Shown here one piece after another: positions 46,003 through 56,058 of a DNA stretch of 64,000 bases. Numbering within the stretch: position 1 is the first letter of the stretch; each line of letters begins with the position of its first letter. Under the pieces are notes generated by a model, which searched no databases, was not told where the DNA came from, and saw only the letters and a list, made by a program, of their open reading frames with translations. A program made the position numbers and the translations under genes. This DNA is from Phytophthora colocasiae (lineage: Eukaryota > Oomycota > Peronosporomycetes > Peronosporales > Peronosporaceae): NCBI GenBank assembly GCA_018806915.1, contig JAGKQI010000098.1:1922001-1986000 (forward strand), read 5' to 3'.

Positions 46003-46641
46003 TTACAAGCCGCGGTACTGCTGCTGCTGTTCACATTCAAACTGCTCACGATCGTGTTTGACTTGTGCGCACAAATGCCATTGTTGCACGTCGAGATCCA
46101 TGTCCATCTCTTGCTCTGCAAACTCCTGTTCTGCGAGCTGCTGCTGCTGCTCTAGTCTTCTGAATCGCTCTTGTTCCTGGTCGCGCTGACGGGCGAACTG
46201 GCCTACGAGCTGCGCGAGCTGCTGGATCTCGGCAGCCGCCCCATTTACTTGTACCTGCATGGCATTGACCATGACCTGCAGCTCGTGCACCTGCTTGCGT
46301 GATGCCTTCTTGCAGTGGTGACGGTGGGGCTTGGGCGAGGAGGTGGCGCCTCCGTCGCTGCCACTGCGACGTCTGGTCTTGTTGTTGCACGGCGTGGAGC
46401 TGTACTTGCTACTAACGTGTGTACGTGTACAGTCGTCCACCGGATCGGGGAGCAGCACAGCGTCCGCGGTGTCGAGCGCCAGCACGGGAGCGCAGAGTCC
46501 AACCACGTCCAGCGCGTCGAGGCTGTCGTCCAAGCGGCGACTCTCATCAAAGTGGAAGCAGCACCGGTCCAACCCTGCGGCCAGACCGAAGGCGCTCAGC
46601 TCGTGCTCGAAGAGGGTGGCGTTGCAGCCTCCTTGGCTCAT
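46003..46641 (-). CDS. Hypothetical coiled-coil protein with Gln-rich C-terminus
   Basis: 212-codon single frame from ATG 46641. The N-terminal part is acidic (DRCCFHFDESRRLDDSLDALD). The middle is Ser/His/Lys-rich (SSPKPHRHHCKKASRKQ). Residues about 115-200 are a long heptad-like helix ending in poly-Gln (AEIQQLAQLVGQFARQRDQEQERF; LEQQQQLAEQEFAEQE). No named family is recognised. The clean coiled coil and composition support a real protein. It is convergent with the SEC14 gene. Confidence 0.55.
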   Translation of the reverse strand: MSQGGCNATLFEHELSAFGLAAGLDRCCFHFDESRRLDDSLDALDVVGLCAPVLALDTADAVLLPDPVDDCTRTHVSSKYSSTPCNNKTRRRSGSDGGATSSPKPHRHHCKKASRKQVHELQVMVNAMQVQVNGAAAEIQQLAQLVGQFARQRDQEQERFRRLEQQQQLAEQEFAEQEMDMDLDVQQWHLCAQVKHDREQFECEQQQQYRGL

Positions 46642-47996
46642 TGTGGTTGTGTGGTGGTCGTGTTGAAGCGGCAGATTGGGTTGTGACGAAGGGCGGCCGT
46701 TGCGTTGCTGTGTGTTTCGTCAGTGGCGTGCAGTGATTGGACAACGCTCCGCAAAGTGGACTCGTCTAATTCGGGACAGAAAAGCACCGCTGGAACAGCG
46801 GCGCTATCGCTGTTGGACCATGCAAGTTGCAGCAGGCATTTCTCCGCCCGTTCGCAGTCGTGATTCAGCCACTGGCATTACCCCACCGAGAGCTGTAAAA
46901 TTTCAAGCTCGTGCTGGTTGCAACCAAATTGCGATGCCTGTAACCCGTTCCTCATCCGCACATTCAGGCTGGAGAGGAATCTTTTTCCTGGGCATGGCCG
47001 GTCGTACTCACAGGCCCTTGAGCACTCGCTCACAGTATGTTTCTCTTTAGCTCGTCGGTCGGTCGGTCTATTAATAGTCAGCGCGTGACACGGACGTTTT
47101 ATACACTCTTTCTTAACAAGCGTTACAAAAGAGAGCTGTTGCGTAGGTCGGTCGGTTTGGTCGGCCGGTATTGCATCTTGAACGCTCTCGCAAAATCAAC
47201 GGCGCGGACGGTTGAGACTTTCTCTTTCGTGTCCATGAAGTGCCTTGCAGGCATATAAATAAAACGAAGCCATCAGTTTTCTTGAGCGGTTGCTAACGTT
47301 ATTCCTGTCGACGAAATCAGAAAGCGCATGCGCTCAATAGCCACTAACCATTACGTAGCATGCAGTGTGACTGATGCAGTTCGCGCACTTCAACACCGCC
47401 ACTCTATCCAGGTATATACATACAGAGTGAAATGATATTGCTCGTGTCGTAGTTGAGGCGTAGAATATAGCTTACCAACCGTTTTAAACTGCTCCCTGAC
47501 CAGCTTTCAGCACCTCACTCCTGTGAGAGAGAGCCCAAAACTCTTCTACCGGATAAGCTTGGAGCCTCTTCTGCTTCGATCGCATCGTCATTATTAATAG
47601 AGGAAGTTAAACTGGTAGTCGTTCGCGAGCCATTTCTTGCCAATATTTGACAGTGCCGTGCTGTCTGCTGTTGGAGTTAACCCCTTGAACCCGAGCGCCT
47701 GGACCTTACAAGATAAGGACGACTCTTTAACGTGGACCATACACGTTAAGGAATTATATACTTGATCTTTGTATTGAACCTTACAAAGATCAAGTCAAGG
47801 AGGGGTAGGGGATGTATCCTTGCTTTCCCGATAGATGCTGCGATCAACATAAACAGCCCTTTTAGAAAGTCCAAGTACAGATCAAACTGGCATTTTGCAT
47901 ATTTTATTTCGTAGGTGACCGCCTCCCGCCACTCAAATTCGTGTCTCACTTTTAGATTTTCTCTCTCGACCACAGAATCCCTCACTGGTCCGAAAA
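46642..47996. other. Intergenic region with a short hairpin-rich remnant
   Basis: No gene seen in about 1.35 kb. TCGGTCGG-type short repeats occur near 47055-47070 and 47145-47165. At 47708-47795 three hairpins follow each other (CCTTA/TAAGG, TTAACGTG/CACGTTAA, CTTGATCTTTGTA/TACAAAGATCAAG). They are followed by a purine tract (GGAGGGGTAGGGG near 47800), the same texture as element C, so this may be a decayed piece of a related retroelement. Confidence 0.45.
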
Positions 47997-48245
47997 ATGG
48001 CATTCCAAGCTCGATGGCGCGAGCTTAGGAAGGAAGGATGGACCTCCAAGCGACCCACAGGTCTTTCAGTTGACTTCACATATATTAAGCCAGGAAAAAC
48101 GATCAAGGACGTCAAAGGAGAAGACGTTTTCGTTGGCGAGGAAGCGCTGAAGAAGCATCTGGACAAAATTGATCTTGGTAACGTTCTATTTGATTGTTGT
48201 TCGCTATTCTGTGCTGATATTATTATCTGAACAGAGGAGATTTAA
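47997..48245 (+). pseudogene. First exon of a small gene interrupted by element C
   Basis: ATG 47997 opens MAFQARWRELRKEGWTSKRP, TGLSVDFTYIKPGKTIKD and EEALKKHLDKIDLG. A GT donor lies at about 48179 (GTAACGTT) and a matching acceptor (CTGAACAG) near 48234, so the LTR of element C sits just inside the second exon. The sequence after the element (56519 onward) continues as a basic stretch (SSKEAVKTRRISKRC). The RWRELRK-GW-SK-P-TGLS motif is, as I recall, common in oomycete repeat-associated families, possibly piggyBac-related. That is memory-based inference, not shown here. Confidence 0.5.
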
Positions 48246-48705
48246 TGTAACGGGGTTACACGTACAAGTGGTTGTACCACTTGTAACTCTAACAGTTAGG
48301 ATAACTGTTAGAGGTTGGAAATGGGCCTCAGACCTTGGTGTGCTGTACACACCAATGGATACATGGGCGAACCACATTATTGGATGGTTCGTGTGCATTT
48401 GTGCATATTATTGGTAGAAAGTAACGGATTTCTACCAATCACTGAGCAGAGTTTCTGCCAACCACACGTTGGCAGACCCTTTAGAAATAGATAACAAACA
48501 GTTTTAGGAGGTCCATAATTGGCTTATGCCAAATTCAATAACAGTTCTCATTTTACGGTATTTTGCAGTTTAATTTAGTTATATTTGATTTAATTATACT
48601 TATTTAAATAAGTATACTTAAATTAAGTCTATTCTAATTGCACGCTTCCTCATATACCTAAGCGCGCGTGTACGCCACCTAATAGGTCTAGGTAGACCCA
48701 TTACA
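48246..48705 (+). repeat. 5' LTR of element C
   Basis: 460 bp. It contains strong hairpins: 48289-48311 (9-bp stem, 5-nt loop), 48410-48439 (11-bp stem, 8-nt loop), 48454-48476 (9-bp stem, 5-nt loop) and an AT-rich palindrome near 48596-48617. It differs from the 3' LTR at two positions seen by eye. Confidence 0.95.
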
Positions 48706-48707
48706 CC

Positions 48708-48720
48708 TGGTAGCTCTTTG
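48708..48720 (+). other. Possible primer binding site of element C
   Basis: TGGTAGCTCTTTG begins two bases after the 5' LTR. A PBS complementary to a tRNA 3' end starts with TGG. The tRNA was not identified. Confidence 0.4.
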
Positions 48721-48754
48721 TAGTCCATCCCACGACCGACTGCTGTTCGTTCGT

Positions 48755-49736
48755 ATGGAGTCATACGAACGCGGGGCAGAGAACTCCCCAATGGATGATG
48801 GATCCACTGGGACCCCTCACATGTCCGTGACGCGCACGGACTGTGCCCACCTGTCAGATCCAGAGTGGGAAGCTCTCCAAAGACTTTCACAAGTCATTGG
48901 AGAGGCAGCGGTAGCGACGATGCTTCGTACGCTATCGCCGACAGAGCAACACGGTGTTGCTCTGGGGTACATTGTTAAGGAGCAACGAGATGTTGCTGCC
49001 TCGGTGGCTTCCCCGAAGCCACGCGTGGAGTCGTTGAAACTCCACGTGAGTACCTACACGGGGAAGGAGGACGAGACCCTCCTTCGTTGGCTTGTCGAAC
49101 TTGACACAGCCGTTGCGGCTCGACGTATCGTCGATCCGATGTCGAAGGTCGCGTTCGCCATGTCATGTCTTGGCGGACGTGCGAGGAGTTGGGCCTATGG
49201 GCGCCGACTCTCGGATCATACGTGCTTCGGCACGTACGAGGTGTTCAAAGAGGAGCTCAAGCTTGCGTTTGAGCCCCCGAAGAACGAGTTCAGATCGAGA
49301 GCGGAGTTTCTCGATCTGCAACAGGGCAAGGATGATGTTCACACCTTTGCCCAGCGTGCTCGATACTTGGTATCGAACATAGTGGCGAACCCGATCGACG
49401 AGGCGACCAAGGTCGTTCATGAAGGGACTAAGAGATGGTCCCGTCAAGACGTATCTCTTCCGAGAGTATCCGAATACTCTCGAGGAGGCGATCAGCCTTG
49501 CAATGCAAGAGGAGTTTAGCCGGCGTCAAGCTAAACTCCATGCGAACGCGCCGAAACCGGCGCGTCCTGTTGTGAAGACGGGAGGTCCGGAACCTATGGA
49601 CCTCTCGAGTGCTACGACTGCTGGTCAACAGCAGCGTAGGAACAGCAAGGTTCGATGTTACAAGTGTAGTAACATCGGTCACTATGCACGCGAGTGCACA
49701 GCGGGCGGGCGTTCAAAAAACGCCAAGGACCAGTAG
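48755..49736 (+). CDS. Gag of element C (one apparent frameshift)
   Basis: ATG 48755 lies inside a 9-bp hairpin stem. The capsid-like part has the retrotransposon Gag pattern (LKLHVSTYTGKEDETLLRWLVELDT; FKEELKLAFEPPKNEF; DLQQGKDDVHTFAQRARYLV). Near 49420-49430 a one-base shift is needed to reach the frame MKGLRDGPVKTYLFREYPNT, which continues to a CCHC knuckle (CYKCSNIGHYAREC, near 49655-49700) and stops at 49734-49736. About 325 aa in total. Gag forms the particle and binds the RNA through the knuckle. Confidence 0.85.
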
Positions 49737-49756
49737 GCGCGGGGCGTCCTACTGGT
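49715..49756 (+). promoter_or_regulatory. -1 ribosomal frameshift signal between gag and pol
   Basis: The heptamer A AAA AAC (49715-49721) is in the gag frame exactly as required for -1 slippage (X XXY YYZ). Seven bases later, 49729-49756, comes a perfect 9-bp stem (ACCAGTAGG/CCTACTGGT) with a 10-nt loop; the gag stop codon TAG lies in its 5' arm. The pol frame is in fact -1 relative to gag. This matches the known rules for programmed -1 frameshifting. Confidence 0.85.
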
Positions 49757-52700
49757 GATGCAGTCTCGCGTGTCGAGCTTGGACACGCGACGATGAGGAC
49801 TGCTGCCCCCAGCGAGAAGGTTTCTCGCTGTAAGCTGCAAGATGACAAGCCAAACCTTGTCATCCTGAACGTGATGTCGAAGAGAGTGAACTCTCTTCGT
49901 GCCCTAGTGGACTCGGGCGCGTCGAACAACTTTGTTCGACAGGGAAGTCTTCGAAGGTTTGACTTCGAAGAAGCCGACACGCCTCGCAGCGTGTTGGAGG
50001 TGCGGTTGGCAACAGGTGCCACCGTGAGGACTGAGAAGCGCGTAGTCCGTGTGCGCTTCTCTTACAAACGAAGGACGTTTGTAGAAGATCTTATCGTCTT
50101 GGATCTAGACGATAAGTTCGACTTGGTATTAGGCATGCCGTGGCTTGCACGGCATGACCCGGTGATCAACTGGGAGAAGCGTACGCTCGTACGCTTCAAC
50201 AACACATGCGCGACAGAGAGCGATGGCCCTGTCAGTGCTGCACATGCACCGGCCGGTGCATGTGAATCCCCAGTTGAGGCAGCAGCGGCCGCCGCTGCCT
50301 CCGATCGCCGCCGGCGACCATCAACGACTCCGGGAGTCGTTGTGAGAAAATGTGTGTCGACTCAGAAATCTGAGCCGAAGGGTCGCGGTCACATGAGTGA
50401 TGGTCAGGTGAATGTGAATCACCTGACGCGTAAACATCTGAATGATGTTTGTCACATGAGTGATGGTCAGGTGAATACGATTCACCTGAGAGAAGGTAAA
50501 ATACCGGTATTACCGGTATCCTTGGAGGTAGTTCAAGCCTCCAAGGGTCGCGCCGACGACGTCGCGTCAACTCTGGGAGTTGACGAAGCAAATAATATTC
50601 GGGGAACCGAAAGGCGTGCGTCAGCTCTGGGAGCTGACGCCACTGGCGCGTCGCTGCTAGTTCTGGGAACTAGCGATCGTGCATCAGCTCCGGGAGCTGA
50701 TGATGCGTGTACAGGCGAACGTTCGCTGCTAGTTCCGGGAACTAGCGATCGTGCGTCAGCTCTGGGAGCTGACGATATGTGTACAAGCGAACACTCGCTA
50801 GCGCAGGAAGCTAGCGAGAGCACGTCGACTCCGGGAGTCGACGATGCGGTTGCTTCATCCGCTCCGGGAGCGGATGGAGGCGCATCGGTTCAGGGAACCG
50901 ACTGCGCGGCAGGAGGTGCTGGCGGTTGCAAACGTCCAGCACCCGAACAACCTGCGTGCTCACGTGCAGCAGCGCTGCACGCGATGAGCGGCACTCAAGC
51001 CGGGCTTGATAGTGCGAGTCAGCGGAAGGAATCCGCTGACGATTGCGATAACGTCCCGTCCAAGGTGCGATGCCTTGGACGTGGAGCACCTGGAGCCGGG
51101 CTCCATGGTAGACCTTCGCGGCGCAAGCTCAGGGAGCTGCGCGAGTCTCAGTCCGGGACTGAGACGGGTGTATCTGCAGTGCAGACACCGAGTGTCGAGA
51201 CGTTGAACGTCTTGACACGTACTGGTACTGGGTTACAGTACCAGAGGATGCGGTTGGAGAATCCGCCGACGAGTGCGTCGGCGTTGACCGCACTTCCAAC
51301 GATGAGTTGGAAGCGCTTCGAGCGGGACTTGTACGATGGACGCATCGAACAAATTTGCATTCTCTCGGATATCGAGAGAGTGGATCGCGAAGCCGAAGAG
51401 CTGAAGCAGCTCGTCGTCGATGGGATCACTGAGGGTGATGACTCCCTCAGTGCGAAGACTAAGAAGCAGCGCTTCGAAGAGCAGAGTTGGGACTCGTTGA
51501 GGTCGAGTCCCTACTACGAAGTTCTGCGGGAGTACAAGGATGTACTCCCGGACGAGATTCCTTCGGAGCTTCCGAAGGACAAGGGCGTACAGCACGAGAT
51601 TGATCTCGTGCCGGGCACGAAGTACTGTGTTACACGGCAGTGGCCACTGCCGCGTGAACAAGTGCAAGCGATCGACGACTTCTTTGAAAGTCGTCGTCTT
51701 GCAGGTCAAGTGCGGGAGTCAAAGTCCCCGCACAGTGCCCCAACGTTCTGTGTTAAGAAACCACAGGGCGGCTGGCGCATCGTTCATGCGTACAACAAGT
51801 TGAACGATGCGACGACACCGGCGCAGACGCCGATACCGCGAAAAGATGTTATCATCGATTCGATGGCCTTGAGCACTATCTTCAATGCTCTAGATCTGCG
51901 TGATGGATTCTATCAGATCCTCATGCGTGAGAGGGACATCCCTCTCACTGCGGTAAGCAATCCAAGCGGTATGCTTTGGGAGTGGCTCGTCATGCCACAG
52001 GGGCTTAAGAACGCCCCTGCGACGTTCAATAGATGCGTGACACATCTATTGCGCTCGGTGCGCGACTTCGCACCGAGCTACTTCGACGACGTGTTCGTCC
52101 ACAGCCGGGCTGTGAACGGAAAGACGGACATTGAGATGCACAAGGTGCATCTCCGGAAGCTGCTAGAGCTTATGAGGAAACATAAGCTCTATGCGAACCT
52201 GAAGAAGTGTATCTTCGGGGCGAGCGAGATACCCGTGTTGGGGTGTCTCGTGGGGAAAGACGGCGTGCGCCCTGACCCAGAGAAGGTCAGAGTGATCAAT
52301 GAATGGCCCACGCCATCCAATGTGAAGGAACTGAGGCAGTTCCTTGGGCTTGCCACGTACTTGTGCAAGTACGTGGACAACTATGCGGGCAAGATTCGCC
52401 CGTTGTCACAGCTTCTTAAGAAAGAAGCTGAGTGGATTTGGACGACCGAGTGCGAGGATGCATTCGGTGCAGTCAAGCAGGGCTTGACTGAAGCGCCGAT
52501 CTTGGCCGTGGCGGACCAAGATCGTCCATTCCACGTAGTGTGCGATGCATCCGACTTTGCAGTCGGATGTGCATTGATGCAACACGATCACGAAGGGAGT
52601 GATCGTGTAGTCTACTATCAATCGCGTCAGCTGAAGCCAGCTGAGCGTAACTATCCCGTACATGACAAGGAGCTCCTTGCCATGAAGTATGCACTCGCAA

Positions 52701-54903
52701 GTTCCGAGTGTATCTACTTGGGAGTAGACCGTTCGTGGTCTATACAGACCACGCATCATTGCGTACGGCGATTAAGTCGCCGCACATCTCGCAACGTATG
52801 GCGAGATGGTTGTCCTTCTTCGCGGAGTACAACTTCCGGGTGGAGTACAAACCCGGAAGACTCAATGTAGTGGCCGACGCGTTATCGCGTCGACCTGACT
52901 ATGCGGAGACGGTCGACGCCAACGCTGTTGGCGTCGTGAGGACAAGTGTGCCGTCGTCAACGTTTATTGACGACGTGAAGAACGCGTATGCAAGGGATGC
53001 AGACGCGAAGGGGCTGCTGGAGTTCCTCGCAGCACCTTCCGACGTGGCACGTCGGAAGCTAACCCCTCATCTTCGAGCTCGTGTACACCGCTATCGTGTA
53101 CACGAAGGCCTACTGTTATACAGTGCAGTAGACGACAATGCGGATCGCATTGTCGTTCCGAATGATCATGACCTCCGGTTGAGGATCATGTTCGAGTATC
53201 ACGATGCCCCCACGGCAGGGCATCCGGGTCGTGAGAAGACATACACTCTTCTCACGCGTGACTTCTACTGGCACCACCAGTACAAGTGGGTGCGCAAGTA
53301 CGTCCGTGCTTGCGAGGTTTGTCAACGCGTGAAGCCTGCGCAGTTCTCGCAGGCTCCTCTTCAATCACTACCGACTCCGTCGGAGTGTTGGCAGTCCATG
53401 TCCATGGACTTTGTCTTCGGTCTTCCGCCTGACAGCAAGCGGAGGACGGGCATCGTTGTCTTTGTGGACCGATTCAGCAAGATGGTTCATCTTGCTGCCG
53501 TCCCGGCTACTGTTACAGCCGCGCAGACTGCGCGACTGTTTGTTGACATGGTGTTCAAACACCATGGCATGCCGCTCGACATTGTGTCGGACCGTGATCC
53601 ACGCTTCACAGCGCGGTTCTGGCAAGAAGTGTTTACACTTCTTGGTTCACAGTTATCAATGTCGACTGCGGATCATCCGCAGACGGACGGACAGACCGAA
53701 CGTGTCAACCGTGTACTGGGTGACACGTTGAAGAGCTACGCTCACTCGTTCCCGCATTGGAGCGAGTGCTTGCCGATGGCAGAGTTTGCCATCAACAACT
53801 CGGTGCATGCCTCGACAGGGCATACACCGTTCTACGTGAACGCCATGAGGCATCCACGATTGCCGAGCATGCTCGGCGGGGTAGCTTCCTCCTTAAGTGG
53901 GGGAGGATCTACGGTTGCGTCCGAACAACCGCAGAATACAACTGATAGCAGGACACTATCAGCTGCGGTGACGCGTGCGACGTTTCGTTCGAGCAGGAAC
54001 GAGCGCGCGATGTCTGTGCCGGGCACAGACATGAGAGATGATAGCGAGCAGGCAGGGCCTGCTGCTGACAAGGGCGACAAGCTGAAAGGATTCAGCTCGG
54101 GTGCGCTAGACTTTGTCCAGGATGCTATCGCAGCTTCTGTCGATCGACAGAAGCTGAACGCTGATAATGTTGGTAGGGGCAACATAAATGAATTCAAAGT
54201 GGGTTCATTAGTTTTGTTAGCTACACAAAACCTGCCTAAACATGCAGTGTCTGACTTTGGAGCAAGCAAGCTTGCTCCAAGATTCATTGGGCCGTTCAAA
54301 GTACTTGAACGGCATGGTAACGCGTACCGGCTGGACATACCGTCCAGCATGAGGCTCCACCCGACCTTCTACGTCGGGCGGTTGAAGCCGTACGTGCAGC
54401 ACGGACTACCTAAGGCTGGTAGTCCGACTGAGGAGTGCGAGAGGCCTGGAAGGCCTTCTCGAGACCGTCGACACGGTCGATCAACCGGTTCACTCTCGTC
54501 CCAAGACCGGACGATAGGTTCGAGGCAGTCTGAGCTGCCTCGCAGACCTCAGCACGGAGGACACGAACCTCCTGCTTCAGAGCAGCTATCTCAGCGCTCT
54601 GTGTCTGCTCCAGCGCAGCAACTCGATCGTGCAGGACACGATCGTCATGGTCATAGCGTTGACCATGCGGAGGGAGTGTTCCCACCCCCTCCGCCGCCGT
54701 TGCGCGACGCGCGTGGAGCGATCCGCTGGATTGTTGAGCGGATTGTGGCTCATAAGAGAACGAACTCTCAAGGGGTTCGTTTTCGTATTCGTTGGAGAGG
54801 ATTTCCTCCCCATCGAGATACATGGGAGCCGCGGAACGTCCTGATGGAGGACGTTCCGGAAATGGTGAGGGCGTACGAAGCCCACCATAACTTGCAGGGG
54901 TAA
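49722..54903 (+). CDS. Pol of element C: protease, RT, RNase H, integrase, chromodomain (one apparent frameshift)
   Basis: Entered by -1 frameshift. Protease: LRALVDSGASNNFV and DLVLGMPWLARHDP. A long variable spacer (50200-51100) follows, with SALGADD/GTSD peptide repeats encoded by hairpins. RT: WRIVHAYNKLN, FNALDLRDGFYQI, the catalytic YFDD at 52079-52090. RNase H: VVCDASDFAVGCALM, YPVHDKELLAM. A one-base loss near 52690-52700 moves the frame (YLLGSRPFVVYTDHASLRT). Integrase: HPGREKTYTLL, CEVCQRVKPAQ, MDFVFGLPP, IVSDRDPRFTARFW, HPQTDGQTERVNR. C-terminal chromodomain: RFRIRWRGFPPHRDTWEP. All key catalytic motifs are present. The chromodomain part overlaps the antisense ORF. Confidence 0.9.
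50566..50901 (+). repeat. Array of ten short hairpins, most with NGG loops, in the protease-RT spacer
   Basis: Inverted repeats at about 50566-50584, 50619-50639, 50656-50674, 50682-50702, 50728-50746, 50754-50774, 50795-50817, 50823-50843, 50857-50875 and 50885-50901. Nine have stems of 7-9 bp with a three-base loop TGG, CGG or AGG (example CGTCAGCTC TGG GAGCTGACG). The seventh has an 8-bp stem and a 7-nt loop. The stems differ, the loop and closing CTC/GAG or TTC/GAA pattern repeat. They encode A-S-A-L/P-G-A-D-type peptides. Confidence 0.85.
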
Positions 54904-55957
54904 ACCCTGCACGAGGAGTGCTGCGGTCAGCCACAGCACTCGGAGCCTCGCGTGGCACAATACGACCACGGAGCTCCTTGATGTGATCGGGTACACGGAC
55001 GACCGTGTACCCCAGGAGATCACTTTCGGTGAGACGTGTTGCCAAAGGTTGGCAACACGGACAGGGTGTGCCAAAGGGAACGGCACATGGGATCCCCGCT
55101 TCCATGGACTGATCATGGAGGCGTTCACACTTACCACGCGTAGTGTAAGTGTAGTAGCGATCGCGAGCCGCAGCAACGCGCTCGCGATATGCCTTCGGGC
55201 CTTTGTTGAAGTTTTCAACAAAGGCGTTCCACGACTGACAAAGTGCCTGCCACTCTGGCACTTTGCTCTTGCGCGAAGTCTTCTTCGCTGCATAGTATCG
55301 GAGCTCATGGAAGAGCCCGATATAATAGTCGCGTCTTTGAGTCTCGGACTCAAAGACAACCTTAGCGGCGACGTCGTCGTCGTTGATACTGTTGCATGAG
55401 TACAACAGTATCGGGTTCGGTGGTGAACTAGCACCGAACCGGTCATGGATTTCTGCCTCAGTAGGCATCCATGGTGTGCGCACTGGCGGATCAGTGCGCG
55501 GGGCAGTGAGCGCCCTCGACATGGGGGACGCTTCATGATCACTGCGCGGACGCTTCGAGCTTGAAGCGTCCGAGGCCTCATCACGAGGTCGTCGAGATCC
55601 CACGGGTGGGTCTGACGTGTCTTTAGATGAAGACACGGGAGCGAGAGCCTTGTCATCAAGCTCTCCCTCCTCGACATCCTCCTCGTAGTCGAGGATGTCT
55701 TCGTAGTCCTCTCCAAAGAGTTCTTTGAGAGGGACAGCAGGATTCTTAATCTCTGCTAGAGAAGAAGACTTCTTCTTCTTCTCATGCTTCTCCTTATGGA
55801 GAGCATGGTACTTGGTGACAGAGAGCTTCTCTGTCGGACCGCTGGAAGCAGCAGTGCTAGTGAGCACTGCTGAGGTCGTTGTCCCTGCTGCAGAGGCAGC
55901 AGGTGAGGCTTGCGCGTCCGCAGTAGCGGACGGAGACGTGGGCGTTGGCGAGTCCAT
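54410..55957 (-). CDS. Antisense ORF of element C: 515-aa acidic/coiled-coil protein of unknown function
   Basis: Uninterrupted ATG-to-stop frame of 515 codons on the strand opposite to pol. The N-terminus is Ala/Ser/Thr-rich, then Lys-rich (HKEKHEKKKKSSS), then acidic (EDYEDILDYEEDVEEGELDD), with a possible basic nuclear signal (SSKRPRSD). The middle looks folded (RRDYYIGLFHELRYYAAKK; VPEWQALCQSWNAFVENFNK; a CPCC motif in GTPCPCCQPL). The C-terminus is a heptad coiled coil (RVAALEQTQSAEIAALKQEV; VNRLIDRVDGLEKAF). Its last 494 bases overlap the end of pol, including the chromodomain. No homology is recognised. Antisense additional ORFs are known in some plant Ty3/gypsy elements, so a real gene is plausible. 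It survives intact while gag and pol each have a break. Confidence 0.7.
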   Translation of the reverse strand: MDSPTPTSPSATADAQASPAASAAGTTTSAVLTSTAASSGPTEKLSVTKYHALHKEKHEKKKKSSSLAEIKNPAVPLKELFGEDYEDILDYEEDVEEGELDDKALAPVSSSKDTSDPPVGSRRPRDEASDASSSKRPRSDHEASPMSRALTAPRTDPPVRTPWMPTEAEIHDRFGASSPPNPILLYSCNSINDDDVAAKVVFESETQRRDYYIGLFHELRYYAAKKTSRKSKVPEWQALCQSWNAFVENFNKGPKAYRERVAAARDRYYTYTTRGKCERLHDQSMEAGIPCAVPFGTPCPCCQPLATRLTESDLLGYTVVRVPDHIKELRGRIVPREAPSAVADRSTPRAGFTPASYGGLRTPSPFPERPPSGRSAAPMYLDGEEILSNEYENEPLESSFSYEPQSAQQSSGSLHARRATAAEGVGTLPPHGQRYDHDDRVLHDRVAALEQTQSAEIAALKQEVRVLRAEVCEAAQTASNLSSGLGTRVNRLIDRVDGLEKAFQASRTPQSDYQP

Positions 55958-56045
55958 TGCGAAATGAACTCGGATCTCTCTTGGGAACTTGACGGTCTTG
56001 TCAAGTTCTGTTGATTGACGTATCGAGACCGATACGACGAATCTT

Positions 56046-56058
56046 AACGGGGGGATGG
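56046..56058 (+). other. Polypurine tract of element C
   Basis: AACGGGGGGATGG abuts the 3' LTR start (TGTAACGGGG). Expected plus-strand primer. Confidence 0.65.

Noticed and set aside
46315..46736. Several plus-strand frames opposite the coiled-coil gene at 46003-46641
   Set aside because: Val/Gly/Arg-rich shadows of the minus-strand gene; no domain.
50241..50264. 24-bp perfect palindrome as a single transcription-factor or recombinase site
   Set aside because: It is only one of many inverted repeats in the element; no reason to single it out.
54586..55716. 376-codon minus-strand frame overlapping the 515-aa antisense ORF
   Set aside because: Composition is irregular, rich in Arg/Ser/Thr without structure, as expected for a shadow frame of the 515-aa ORF.
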